Assembly: GCF_001292625.1 (NCBI RefSeq)
Contig: NZ_LAJH01000016.1
Location: 1 to 64,000, forward strand
Reading direction: 5' to 3'
Origin: Shimia sp. SK013
Lineage (GTDB): Bacteria > Pseudomonadota > Alphaproteobacteria > Rhodobacterales > Rhodobacteraceae
Length of the DNA stretch: 64,000 nucleotides
Of the stretch, positions 41,943 to 50,479 are shown in pieces. Position numbers and translations under genes: made by a program. The notes beneath the pieces are model-generated. The model saw only the letters and a list, made by a program, of their open reading frames with translations. It had not been told where the DNA came from and ran no database searches. The number at the start of each line of letters is the position of its first letter. The stretch's first letter is position 1.

Positions 41943-43451
41943 ATGACATTTGCCCCTCGTGGAAACCATCTAATTGCCGGCCAATGGCGCGACAGCGCGG
42001 CCAAATTCTCCTCTTCTCCTGCGCACGGTCCCGCCCATAAGTTTTCCGTTGGGTCGGTGGCAGACGTTGATGCGGCCGTTTCTGCAGCCGAAGACGCTTT
42101 CTGGAGCTACGGATACAGCAGCAGCGAAAGCCGCGCCTCATTTCTGGACGCAATAGCCGACGAAATAGAGGCCCGCGCCGAAGCCATCACCGAAATAGGC
42201 TGTCAGGAAAGCGGACTGCCAAAAGCGCGCCTTGACGGGGAACGTGGCCGGACCACAGGGCAACTTCGGCTTTTCGCACAGCACATTCGCAAAGGCGGCC
42301 ATCTTGACCTGCGACACGACGTTGCATTGCCGGATCGCGCGCCCCTGCCGCGCCCAGATCTAAAGCTTGTGCAACGCCCAATTGGCCCAGTCGCGGTCTT
42401 TGGCGCATCCAACTTTCCCTTGGCGTTTTCCACAGCCGGTGGCGACACGGCGGCGGCTTTGGCGGCAGGCTGTCCGGTTGTCGTTAAAGGCCACGAAGCC
42501 CACCCTGGCACCGGCGAAATCATCGCCGAGGCCATTCACGCCGCGACCACCAAATGCGATCTGCATCCCGGCGTGTTCAATCTCGTTCAGGGCAATACGC
42601 GTGACGTAGGCGCAGCACTGGTGCAACACCCGCTGATCCGAGCGGTTGGGTTTACCGGATCTCTCAAAGGTGGCCGTGCGTTGTTTGACCTATGTGCACG
42701 ACGTCCGGAACCAATCCCCTTCTTTGGCGAATTGGGCTCGGTCAACCCGATGTTTGTGCTCGACGCAGCTCTTAGAGCACGTGGCGATGACATTGCCCGA
42801 GGCTGGGCAGCGTCGCTAACTATGGGCGCCGGTCAATTCTGCACCAATCCAGGCATCACTTTCGTGTCCGAAGGCCCAATGGCTGATGACTTTTCCAGTG
42901 CCGCAGCACACGCCCTTGGCGAGAGCGGGCCGCAGACCATGCTGACCGACGGGATTGCTAACGCATACCACTCCGGACAAAAAACACTCGCAGACACCGA
43001 AGGTTTGGACGTGCTTGTGACCTCAGAAAGCGCCCCGCGCACGGCCACTCCGGCGCTTTACCGCACCACAGCTCAGACCTTTTTGTCCAACCCCTCTCTG
43101 TCTGAGGAGGTTTTTGGGCCGCTTGGAATTCTGGTCACCGTCGCCACAGACGCTGAGCGTCTCCAAATCGCAATCCAATTGGAGGGGCAACTCACCTGCA
43201 CCTTGCAGATGGACGAGGCAGACACCGACACGGCGCGCGGCCTCATGCCAATTCTGGAACGCAAAGCCGGTCGCGTTTTGGTGAACGGTTTCCCCACTGG
43301 CGTGGAAGTGGCCGACAGCATGGTGCACGGCGGGCCTTATCCCGCTTCGACCAATTTCGGCGCCACCTCGGTGGGCACCCTGTCCATTCGCCGTTTCCTG
43401 CGACCCGTATGTTTTCAAAACGTGCCACCAAGCCTTTTGCCTCGCCAATAA
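41943..43451 (+). CDS. alpha-ketoglutarate semialdehyde dehydrogenase, second type
   Basis: A 502-residue aldehyde dehydrogenase of the KGSADH group that lacks the usual long N-terminal arm. Seen are VAVFGASNFPLAFSTAGGDT near residues 150-169, GFTGSLKGGRALFD near 236-249, the general base Glu in FFGELGSVNPMFV, and the catalytic Cys in MGAGQFCTNPGITF. It resembles the araE/type III-like KGSADHs (cd07129) rather than the YcbD type. It should complete 4-hydroxyproline degradation to 2-oxoglutarate. Its own GGATACA-type operator suggests the same GntR control. An ALDH with the same predicted role is at 24892, so the two may serve different inducers. Confidence 0.88.
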   Translation: MTFAPRGNHLIAGQWRDSAAKFSSSPAHGPAHKFSVGSVADVDAAVSAAEDAFWSYGYSSSESRASFLDAIADEIEARAEAITEIGCQESGLPKARLDGERGRTTGQLRLFAQHIRKGGHLDLRHDVALPDRAPLPRPDLKLVQRPIGPVAVFGASNFPLAFSTAGGDTAAALAAGCPVVVKGHEAHPGTGEIIAEAIHAATTKCDLHPGVFNLVQGNTRDVGAALVQHPLIRAVGFTGSLKGGRALFDLCARRPEPIPFFGELGSVNPMFVLDAALRARGDDIARGWAASLTMGAGQFCTNPGITFVSEGPMADDFSSAAAHALGESGPQTMLTDGIANAYHSGQKTLADTEGLDVLVTSESAPRTATPALYRTTAQTFLSNPSLSEEVFGPLGILVTVATDAERLQIAIQLEGQLTCTLQMDEADTDTARGLMPILERKAGRVLVNGFPTGVEVADSMVHGGPYPASTNFGATSVGTLSIRRFLRPVCFQNVPPSLLPRQ

Positions 43452-43462
43452 AAGACTATCAC

Positions 43463-43490
43463 GGGGGTCGCCAGCCATGCTGGCCGCCCC
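43463..43490 (+). terminator. stem-loop after the second KGSADH gene
   Basis: Imperfect GC-rich inverted repeat: GGGG and CCAGC arms pair with GCTGG and CCCC around a CAT loop, with an internal mismatch. It lies 12 bases after the stop, but only a short TT follows. Confidence 0.5.
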
Positions 43491-43711
43491 TTCCGCCAAA
43501 CGGGCGCACAAAAGACCATCCCATTCACGCTGCCCCGCGGTGTGAATGGGCACCAAAGGCCCGCTGATCATCAACAGAGGTTCAGCTCCCTCAAGACACG
43601 ACGACTGAAGTAGAAAACACCCTCTTTGACAAAGGTGAACGGCGCGACACGGTCTACGCCTTCTAGCAATGGCTAAAAGCTGAAGCGATACCAATGAGTT
43701 AGCTGAAGTAA

Positions 43712-43788
43712 TGGCGCTCTGGGGAGGATTCGAACCCCCGACCCCCTGATTCGTAGTCAGGTACTCTATCCAGCTGAGCTACCAGAGC
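43712..43788 (-). tRNA. tRNA-Arg (anticodon ACG)
   Basis: A complete 77-base cloverleaf on the minus strand. The acceptor stem is GCTCTGG/CCAGAGC with G73 and an encoded CCA. The D-arm is GCTC-AGCTGGATA-GAGT, the anticodon arm CTGACTACGAATCAG carries ACG (43752-43754), and the T-arm contains GTTCGAATC. A34 should be modified to inosine to read CGU, CGC and CGA. No other element of the region shows tRNA-like repeats. Confidence 0.95.
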
Positions 43789-43847
43789 GCGGTGAGGGGG
43801 ATTTAGAGCCTACACCGGACAAGCGCAAGGGCAAAACGAAAGAAAAA

Positions 43848-45236
43848 TCAGATTGCCGCCACATCGCCTTTGGGCAAGCAGATTTCAAAGCAGGTTCCCG
43901 CCGGTCCAGTCTCTTTCAGCATCAAATTCCCACCGTGGCCGCGCACCAGTTCCGCCGAAATCGCCAGACCGAGTCCAGAGCCGCCTTTACGCGTTCCGCC
44001 CTGAAACGGTGTGAACAGATGTTCTTGTGCCTTAGGTGGCAGGCCCGGACCCGTGTCTCGCACTTCGATGAACCAAGCGTCATCATCCTCGCGCGCAGCA
44101 ACCGCGATCTCCGCCGCCTGCCCCGATGCGACAATCGCCTGCCGTGCATTGCGCACAAGATTGGAAATCACCCGAAACAGCTGCTCGGAGTCCGCCCGAA
44201 CCGCAAGTCCGGCGGGAATGTCTTCAGCAAAGCTCAGATCGAACTCCGCTACCGCCAGCCGCTCGCTGTCCACAACATCGCTCACCAGATCTGCCAACAT
44301 CACCTGCGACAGCTTGGGCGGCGGCTCTTCGGCTTTGCCAAAGGCCAGCGTGCTTTCACACAGGTTCACCGCCCGCGTGATTGATCCCACCAATTTCGGC
44401 GCAAGACGGCTCACCAACGGATCTTCGCTGGTTTCAATACGATCCGTAAACAACTGCGCCGAGGTCAGGATATTGCGCAAATCATGGCTCACCTTGGCCA
44501 CCGCACCGCCCAGCTGCGCCAACCGCTCTTTTTGTTTGAGCGAGGCGGTTAACTCGGTCTGCAAGGTCTGCAAGGCCTCCTCGGCTTCCCGCAATTCGCG
44601 CACGCCAGCCGTTGGCTGAATGATCCGTCGCGCATCCTCCGGCGCGGCCGCATAGCTTTGCATATAGCCGACGACGCCTTTGATCGGCTTCACCAGAATG
44701 GCCCGCACAGCGATGAACAGCAAAAACGCGGTAAAGGCGGAAATCACCGCCGACAGCACCAGAACACGCACGCCGTAATCCACCATCGCCATGCGCAACC
44801 CTTTGGTGCCCATCGTCACCTCGATCAGCAATCCGGCCTCCAGAACAGGCGCACCAATCACACGGATCACCCTGTCCTCGCGGTCTAAAAGCTGCATCAT
44901 GGCATCGCGAATCAACATACCCGCAGTTGGGTCGCGCATGTCATAAGTCGCTGCAATCGGGTTGGGGATCGGGCTCGACAACATCAACTGCCGCACCTCG
45001 TTGCGGCGCAATACGACGTTATAGACCTCGGCATTGCGCAACAGTTCCTCTTCGAGGTCCATGTCGATCATGTCATCCGCCAGCAACGCCAGCGACGCGA
45101 TTTGGGCCCGCTCCAGACGACTCAACAGATAATCCTGACGGAACCGCGCAATCGACGGCACAAAGATCAACACTTCCGCCAGCATCACGAAGACGATGGT
45201 CAGGATCAGGAAACGACCTGAAAGTGTGTTGAGCAT
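43848..45236 (-). CDS. two-component sensor histidine kinase
   Basis: A 462-residue kinase. One transmembrane helix at residues 8-28 and a second near 158-178 flank a periplasmic loop of about 130 residues (SIARFRQDYLLSRLERAQI to GLRMAMVDYG). A HAMP-like linker with VKPIKGVVGYMQSY leads to a coiled coil. The H-box is AKVSHDLRNILTSAQL near residue 253, and the ATPase motifs are NLVRNARQAI, RDTGPGLPPKAQEHLFTPF and GGSGLGLAISAEL. No response regulator is adjacent, so the partner is unknown. It is the first gene of a minus-strand stretch read toward tRNA-Arg. Confidence 0.9.
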   Translation of the reverse strand: MLNTLSGRFLILTIVFVMLAEVLIFVPSIARFRQDYLLSRLERAQIASLALLADDMIDMDLEEELLRNAEVYNVVLRRNEVRQLMLSSPIPNPIAATYDMRDPTAGMLIRDAMMQLLDREDRVIRVIGAPVLEAGLLIEVTMGTKGLRMAMVDYGVRVLVLSAVISAFTAFLLFIAVRAILVKPIKGVVGYMQSYAAAPEDARRIIQPTAGVRELREAEEALQTLQTELTASLKQKERLAQLGGAVAKVSHDLRNILTSAQLFTDRIETSEDPLVSRLAPKLVGSITRAVNLCESTLAFGKAEEPPPKLSQVMLADLVSDVVDSERLAVAEFDLSFAEDIPAGLAVRADSEQLFRVISNLVRNARQAIVASGQAAEIAVAAREDDDAWFIEVRDTGPGLPPKAQEHLFTPFQGGTRKGGSGLGLAISAELVRGHGGNLMLKETGPAGTCFEICLPKGDVAAI

Positions 45237-45263
45237 CTGTGCCCGCCCTTTACATTTCGGCGA

Positions 45264-46682
45264 TTACGGTAGCCAGCGTTGAACCAAGCCGACCACCCGT
45301 TTGACCTTAGGATTATCAAACAGTTGGGGAGAGAAATAGGCCCCTGCAACCCGCTTGTTGATTTCTCCTACCGTGGGATAGGGCGACACCATGCCTGCAA
45401 CCGCGCTCATCTTGAGCTTATTGGCGATCACCAGGGCCCAAAGATTGATCAACTCACCCGCCTGTGGGCCAGCAATCGACACGCCCACGGGACGGCCTTT
45501 AACGACCATCGCCTTGATCAACCCCTTGGCTTTACGTTCAGCAATCAGGCGGTCGTTGTGCCCGATGTCAAACCGCACCACCGTCACCTTTTCCCCATAA
45601 ATTTCGCGCGCCTCAGCTTCGGTTGGACCAATCTGCGCCAACTCGGGATCGGTATAGGTCGCATATGGGATGTGATCTGTGCGCGCCTTGGCCGGTAGTC
45701 CAAACAGCGCGGATCGGATGATCACCCCGGCCTGATAACCCGCCACATGGGTAAACTGCGCGCCGCCCGCCACATCGCCAATCGCATAGACCCGCTTGTT
45801 GGTGGTCTTCAGGCTCGCGTCCACCTTGATGCCCGTGCGCGTGGTCTCAATTCCTGCGGCCTCAAGGTTCAGCCGCTCCATATTGGCCTTGCGCCCGACG
45901 GCCACCAACAAGTGTGAGCCAACAAAACTACGCCCGTCCTGCGTTTCCACGGTGATCTTGCCGGCCGCACCGCTGATCTGCTTGGCCAGCGCGTCTTCGG
46001 CGATCTCCACGCCTTCGGCCTCCAGATTGTCCAACACAATCGCCGCCATTTCCGGATCATCTCGACCCAGCGCTTTGGCGCCCTCAATAACGGTGGTCTT
46101 GATGCCCAACCGCTGATGCGCTTGCGCCATTTCCATGCCAATCGGCCCACCACCAATGATCAAAAGATGCTCCGGCGTCTCGGTCAGATCAAACAGCGTC
46201 TCGTTGGTCAGGTAAGGCACGCTGTCCAAGCCCGGGATCGGCGGCACCAGCGGGCTGGACCCTGTTGCGACAATCAACCGCCGCGCGGTGATGCGGTGAT
46301 CGCCGGCTTCCACAACGCGCGGACTGACAAATGTTCCAAATTCACGGATCACCCGCACGCCGAACCCTTCGAACCGCTCTTGGCTGTCCATCGGCTCGAT
46401 CTGGGCTATCACGTCTTTCACATGCGCCTTGGCCGCCGCGTAATCCACCTGCGGCACCTGATCGGCCACGCCATACTGCGCGCTTGTCGACTGCCCATGC
46501 GCTGCCTTGGCGCTCGCGATCAGCGCCTTACTCGGCACACAGCCAAAGTTAAGACAATCGCCACCCATCTCGTGGCCTTCCAACAGAACCACACTGGCCC
46601 CCATCTGGCTGGCCCCCGCAGCAACAGACAGCCCACCAGAGCCGGCGCCAATCACCAGCAAATCACATTTGATTTCGTCCAT
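45264..46682 (-). CDS. mercuric-reductase-like / dihydrolipoamide-dehydrogenase-family FAD disulfide reductase
   Basis: A 472-residue flavoprotein. The FAD-binding GxGxxG is in VIGAGSGGLSVAAGASQMG near residues 10-28. The redox disulfide is Cys43-Cys48 in GGDCLNFGCVPSKAL. The NAD(P) domain has IGGGPIGMEMAQAHQRLG, and RVYAIGDVAGG holds the second FAD contact. There is no N-terminal HMA domain or C-terminal CC mercury pair, and no lipoyl-complex genes nearby, so neither mercury reduction nor lipoamide oxidation is shown. Its ATG overlaps the stop of the TVP38-family gene, a pairing seen in other bacteria. Confidence 0.85.
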   Translation of the reverse strand: MDEIKCDLLVIGAGSGGLSVAAGASQMGASVVLLEGHEMGGDCLNFGCVPSKALIASAKAAHGQSTSAQYGVADQVPQVDYAAAKAHVKDVIAQIEPMDSQERFEGFGVRVIREFGTFVSPRVVEAGDHRITARRLIVATGSSPLVPPIPGLDSVPYLTNETLFDLTETPEHLLIIGGGPIGMEMAQAHQRLGIKTTVIEGAKALGRDDPEMAAIVLDNLEAEGVEIAEDALAKQISGAAGKITVETQDGRSFVGSHLLVAVGRKANMERLNLEAAGIETTRTGIKVDASLKTTNKRVYAIGDVAGGAQFTHVAGYQAGVIIRSALFGLPAKARTDHIPYATYTDPELAQIGPTEAEAREIYGEKVTVVRFDIGHNDRLIAERKAKGLIKAMVVKGRPVGVSIAGPQAGELINLWALVIANKLKMSAVAGMVSPYPTVGEINKRVAGAYFSPQLFDNPKVKRVVGLVQRWLP

Positions 46683-47455
46683 CAGATCGCTTCCTTGCCG
46701 CGAATATATTTCAATGCCACCGGCAACACCGACAATGCCGCCAACCCGAGAATCGGCAACAACACATGCGGCTCAAAGATAATGCCTAGGTTCGGCGTCT
46801 CGCCACGGGCAAACACTTCGCCCAACCCTGCCCCGACCGAGGTATAAACCAACCCGCCCGGAATGATGCCCACAAAAGTCGACACCACATAGCGCCACAA
46901 AGACACCCCAACCAACGCAGGGATCAAGTTGGCGACAAAAAACGGCACCAATGGCACAAGCCGGATGATGAACAGCATCGACCACTGATTCTCGTCAATG
47001 CCTGCCTTGATCGCCTTGATGCGCCCTTCGCTGGCATCCATCTTCGCCGACAACTTCTCTCCAAGCCCCCAACGCGCGGCCAGAAACACAATCGTCGCGC
47101 CCATCGTCGCCGCACCAACGTTATAAAGAACTCCGGGAAAGGTGCCGAACAAGAACCCGCCCGCCAACGTCGCAATCGTTGCGCCCGGCAGCGAAAACCC
47201 CGCAATCATTACGTAAACCGTCATGAATGCCGCCACCGCCGCCCAATAATTCGCATCACGATAGGCAATCAGCATTTCGCGATTGTCCCGCAACGCCTCA
47301 AACGTCAGGTAATCCCCCAACAGCCATGCGCCGACCAGCGCCACAACGCCTATCACCGCCAATGGCAACAACCGTGCCAAACCTGATTTAGGGGGTGTCT
47401 CGGTATTTGTCATATCAGCCACATCCGGCCTCTTCTTGTTGCTTGCCTTAAACAT
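46682..47455 (-). CDS. TVP38/TMEM64 (DedA-like) membrane protein
   Basis: A 257-residue inner-membrane protein with about five or six hydrophobic helices. It has the family motifs GATIATLAGGFLFGTFPGVLYN near residues 92-113 (split here), LVPFFVANLIPALVGVSLWRYV, and GIIPGGLVYTSVGAGLG near residues 196-212, the typical re-entrant-loop glycine cluster. Family members move or scramble lipids or other solutes; the function is still debated. It is translated immediately before the FAD disulfide reductase by a four-base overlap. An alternative start at 47413 would drop 14 polar residues. Confidence 0.85.
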   Translation of the reverse strand: MFKASNKKRPDVADMTNTETPPKSGLARLLPLAVIGVVALVGAWLLGDYLTFEALRDNREMLIAYRDANYWAAVAAFMTVYVMIAGFSLPGATIATLAGGFLFGTFPGVLYNVGAATMGATIVFLAARWGLGEKLSAKMDASEGRIKAIKAGIDENQWSMLFIIRLVPLVPFFVANLIPALVGVSLWRYVVSTFVGIIPGGLVYTSVGAGLGEVFARGETPNLGIIFEPHVLLPILGLAALSVLPVALKYIRGKEAI

Positions 47456-47674
47456 GCGGCAGTGACTGCCAAAACAACAGGGACCTCACGGGCGCTTGAT
47501 CGTGACGGGGCGTTTCGTGACGAATGGCGCGCGAAGCGTAACAATTGACCGCTTCGCAGCCGGATTTCACGCCTCCAAATGCCGATTTTGAAATGTTATC
47601 AGGCCCCAAATCTGTCAAACGCGGATTATCCCTGCCGACGCTTGTCTTTTTGACACAAAACCGCCATCACCCGT
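47456..47674. other. spacer before the rpmH promoter
   Basis: Together with the promoter and leader this makes a 321-base gap. I see no gene in it. It must contain the divergent promoter of the TVP38/reductase operon near its left end. A long minus-strand frame through it is antisense to rpmH/rnpA and not supported. Confidence 0.4.
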
Positions 47675-47703
47675 TTGACTTATCCCGCCCACAGGTCTAT
47701 TGA
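47675..47703 (+). promoter_or_regulatory. rpmH promoter, sigma-70 type
   Basis: A -35 box TTGACT (47675-47680) and a -10 box TATTGA (47698-47703) are separated by exactly 17 bp. This leaves a leader of about 65 bases to the rpmH ATG at 47777. Confidence 0.7.
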
Positions 47704-47776
47704 CCGGGCTTCCAATAGAACGGGCACCGCGAATCTGTCGCCGGAGCCCAGCACACACACAATCGGAGACGGAGCG

Positions 47777-47911
47777 ATGAAACGCACCTACCAACCATCG
47801 AACCTCGTTCGTAAACGGCGCCACGGTTTTCGTTCGCGCATGGCCACCAAAGCCGGCCGCAAGATCCTGAACGCACGCCGCGCACGCGGTCGTAAGTCGC
47901 TGAGCGCATAA
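47777..47911 (+). CDS. rpmH: 50S ribosomal protein L34
   Basis: A 44-residue, strongly basic protein: [20 protein letters not shown] then [18 protein letters not shown]. This is the invariant L34 pattern. The ATG at 47777 has a GGAGACGGAG ribosome-binding site; a longer frame from 47675 includes the promoter and is wrong. L34 is part of the large ribosomal subunit. It precedes rnpA by 22 bases, the classical pairing. Confidence 0.97.
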   Translation: MKRTYQPSNLVRKRRHGFRSRMATKAGRKILNARRARGRKSLSA

Positions 47912-47933
47912 GCTCACCGACCGTTTTGACGGA

Positions 47934-48350
47934 ATGACACCGCCGGAGACCCCCAAGGATGGCCCAGCCAACCAAGGGAGCGAGTCTCCGGCGGTTTCCG
48001 TTCGTCTTGAGGTCATCAAAAAGCGCAGCGATTTCCTCGCCGCCGCCCGCGCCCGTAAACAGGGCACCAAGGCGATGATGGTGCAGGCTCGCAAACGCCG
48101 CGACACCGAAGACGTTGATCCTCTCGCGATCCGCATCGGCTATACCTGTTCCAAGAAAGTTGGCAACGCCGTCGCCCGCAACCGCGCCAAGCGGCGCATG
48201 CGCGAAGTGGCCCGCCTGATGTTGCCCGAATTTGGCAAACCCGGCTGGGACTATGTCCTGATCGGCCGCAAAGACGAAACTGACCAGCGCGATTTTGTCA
48301 CCCTGCAAGGTGATCTCAGATACGCCCTGCGCAAATTGCACGCCTCGTGA
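47934..48350 (+). CDS. rnpA: ribonuclease P protein component
   Basis: A 138-residue basic protein. The RNR motif region appears as SKKVGNAVARNRAKRRMREVAR near residues 73-94 (given in pieces), and the N-terminal core is VIKKRSDFLAAARARKQG. It binds the catalytic RNA and matures tRNA 5' ends. The first 20 residues are an acidic, Pro-rich extension as found in some Rhodobacterales. It is usually followed by yidD and yidC; here an HxlR gene on the opposite strand follows instead. Confidence 0.95.
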   Translation: MTPPETPKDGPANQGSESPAVSVRLEVIKKRSDFLAAARARKQGTKAMMVQARKRRDTEDVDPLAIRIGYTCSKKVGNAVARNRAKRRMREVARLMLPEFGKPGWDYVLIGRKDETDQRDFVTLQGDLRYALRKLHAS

Positions 48351-48370
48351 CGTTCTAATTCGCGGCGGCC

Positions 48371-48730
48371 CTAGGCGCTGGTTTGCGGCGAGAGCGGAAC
48401 TTTGCGTGATGGAAACTCCCGCCCCCACGCGTGCAATCCCACAACGACATCCTCCAGTTTGCGGCCTTTCTCTGTCAGCGAATATTCGACCTTCGGCGGC
48501 ACCACCGCAAAAACCTCGCGATGAAGTATTCCGACGTCTTCCAGTTCGCGCAGTTGCTTTGTCAGCGTGCGTTGCGTCACAGTTCCCAAACGTCGGCTCA
48601 ATTCATTGAACCGCAGCGTGCCCCCCAGCAGGTGATAAATCACCAGCCCTTTCCACTTGCCCGAAATCTGTTCCAGCGCGCCTTCAACTGGGCATCCGCC
48701 GCTACAGTCATAATCTTCAAACCGGTTCAT
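48371..48730 (-). CDS. HxlR-family transcriptional regulator
   Basis: A 119-residue winged-helix protein of the HxlR/MarR-like type: CPVEGALEQISGKWKGLVIYHL near residues 13-34 (in pieces), FNELSRRLGTVTQRTLTKQLRELE as the recognition helix, and REVFAVVPPKVEYSLTEKG as the wing. The Cys pair at residues 9 and 13 could act as a redox or electrophile sensor, as in related YodB/HypR proteins. It is divergent from the antibiotic-biosynthesis-monooxygenase-like and quinone-reductase genes and probably regulates them in response to quinones or aldehydes (inference). Confidence 0.85.
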   Translation of the reverse strand: MNRFEDYDCSGGCPVEGALEQISGKWKGLVIYHLLGGTLRFNELSRRLGTVTQRTLTKQLRELEDVGILHREVFAVVPPKVEYSLTEKGRKLEDVVVGLHAWGREFPSRKVPLSPQTSA

Positions 48731-48859
48731 TTCTTCCTCGCAATCGCGGTCACGGTATCCTTTTGGCCCCTATATGTCCAAAAGGTGCGTACTTGCTTAA
48801 ATTGTCGCGACTCACACATAAGAGCGACACAACAAATTTACACCCTCTCGGAGATTGTC

Positions 48860-49147
48860 ATGTCCCTCACCATTCTTGCCCAAATCACCGCTGCCGCCGG
48901 AAAAGAAGCCCTTGTCGAGGCTGAATTGAAAAAGCTGATCGACATCACCCGCGCCGAAAAAGGCTGCATCAACTACGACCTGCATCAGGACAACGAAAAT
49001 CCGGGCCTCTTCGTGTTTTATGAAAACTGGGAAAGCCGCGAACTGTGGCAAACCCACATGAATGCCCCGCACCTCGCCGCGTATATGGCCGCCACCGACG
49101 GCGCCGTGGACAGCTTCGTGTTAAATGAAATGACCAAGATCGACTAA
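48860..49147 (+). CDS. ABM-domain putative monooxygenase
   Basis: A 95-residue dimeric alpha/beta-barrel protein of the antibiotic biosynthesis monooxygenase type: MSLTILAQITAAAGKEALVE, then KGCINYDLHQDNENPGLFVF and ENWESRELWQTHMNAPHLAA, each typical of the YgiN/ABM fold. The ATG at 48860 is preceded by GGAGA. Members oxidise quinols without cofactors or act as quinone-handling proteins. It is divergent from the HxlR regulator and upstream of a quinone-oxidoreductase-like gene, which supports a quinone-stress module. Confidence 0.88.
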   Translation: MSLTILAQITAAAGKEALVEAELKKLIDITRAEKGCINYDLHQDNENPGLFVFYENWESRELWQTHMNAPHLAAYMAATDGAVDSFVLNEMTKID

Positions 49148-49208
49148 CTAGGCTTGGGTCGTCCCCACCGTTGGCCACTCTGCTCCCCACTCAAAAAAGG
49201 AACACCCC

Positions 49209-50222
49209 ATGAAAGCCGTCGTTTTCAAAGCCGCAGGTCCGATTGACCGCCCCGACAGCCTGATCGACATCACTCTGGACAAACCCACCCCCACCGGCCG
49301 TGACATTCTTGTCAAAATCAACGCCGTGTCAGTGAACCCCGTAGACACCAAAGTCCGTCAGCGTCCATTGGCAGCAGACGCCGAATTCGGATTGCTGGGA
49401 TATGACGCCGCTGGTGTGGTCGAGGCCGTCGGCCCCGACGCCACCTACTACAAACTGGGCGACGCGGTGTTTTACGCAGGATCCATTGCGCGCGCAGGCA
49501 CCAACAGCGAATTTCATCTGGTGGATGAACGCATCGTTGGCCGCAAACCGACCACGCTGACCGACGCCGAAGCCGCGGCTCTGCCACTCACGGCCATCAC
49601 CGCATATGAGATGCTGTTTGACCGCCTGAAGGTTCGCGACGCAACGCCTGAGGGCAGCAACACAATCCTCGTGATTGGTGGCGCAGGTGGCGTCGGCTCG
49701 ATTACCATCCAACTGCTGCGGGCACTGACCGACATGACGGTCATCGCCACCGCGTCGCGTCCCGAAACGCAGGCGTGGGTCAAAGACCTGGGTGCGCATC
49801 ACGTGATCGATCACCGCGAAGCTATTGCACCGCAAGTTGCGGCCCTTGGTCTTGGCGCCCCAGGCTATGTGTTTTCCACCACCATGACCGATGCGCATTT
49901 TGACGACATCATCGAGCTTATCGCACCTCAAGGCCGCTTTGGCCTGATCGACGATCCCGCCACGCTGAACGCCATGCCGCTCAAGCTCAAGGCTATCTCG
50001 CTGCATTGGGAAATGATGTTCACCCGCTCTCTGTTTGGCACCGCCGACATGGACGCACAGCGCGATCTGCTGAACGAAGTGGCGGATCTGGTCGATGCGG
50101 GCAAATTGCGCACCACCTTGACCGACGTGGCCGGCAAGATTGATGCCGAGACGCTCAAGCAAGTGCACGCCCTGATCGAAAGCGGCACAGCCAAAGGCAA
50201 GATCGTCCTCGAAGGTTTCTGA
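49209..50222 (+). CDS. zinc-type alcohol dehydrogenase/quinone oxidoreductase family protein
   Basis: A 337-residue medium-chain reductase: NAVSVNPVDTKVRQRP near residues 38-53 (the quinone-oxidoreductase type without zinc ligands), VLVIGGAGGVGSI-like NAD(P)-binding segment ILVIGGAGGVGSITIQLLRA near 155-174, and an ERLG-type C-terminus. It probably reduces quinones or enones with NADPH. It follows the ABM-domain gene by 61 bases on the same strand, and the two may share HxlR control. The usual structural zinc cysteines are absent. Confidence 0.88.
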   Translation: MKAVVFKAAGPIDRPDSLIDITLDKPTPTGRDILVKINAVSVNPVDTKVRQRPLAADAEFGLLGYDAAGVVEAVGPDATYYKLGDAVFYAGSIARAGTNSEFHLVDERIVGRKPTTLTDAEAAALPLTAITAYEMLFDRLKVRDATPEGSNTILVIGGAGGVGSITIQLLRALTDMTVIATASRPETQAWVKDLGAHHVIDHREAIAPQVAALGLGAPGYVFSTTMTDAHFDDIIELIAPQGRFGLIDDPATLNAMPLKLKAISLHWEMMFTRSLFGTADMDAQRDLLNEVADLVDAGKLRTTLTDVAGKIDAETLKQVHALIESGTAKGKIVLEGF

Positions 50223-50425
50223 CCGAAAGGCTGCGTCCGCCTCGGTGGGCGCAGCTGCACACGCCGACCAGCTTGCCAAAGGTTTTGCCCGTTGCGCAAC
50301 GCGCGATCCGTTAGCTCAATTTCGGCACCAAATCGCACCAACGCAATACCGACGTTATGCAGACGGGTGAAATCCCGAAAAACAAGGTGATTAACCACGA
50401 TTCTCCATGATCTGCCCGCCCCACC

Positions 50426-50445
50426 CTTGGCAGGCTCCTGCCAAG
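50426..50445 (+). other. hairpin upstream of argB
   Basis: Perfect 8-bp inverted repeat CTTGGCAG-GCTC-CTGCCAAG lies 34 bases before the argB ATG. It could terminate read-through from the quinone reductase gene or form part of the argB leader; no T-tract follows. Confidence 0.45.
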
Positions 50446-50479
50446 CGGGTAACAACGGCCTCCAGAAGAGGTCCCAGAC

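Noticed and set aside
43712..43788. tRNA-Arg as an attachment site of the betaine cluster
   Set aside because: The tRNA is intact, but I saw no second copy of its 3' end and no integrase in the window.
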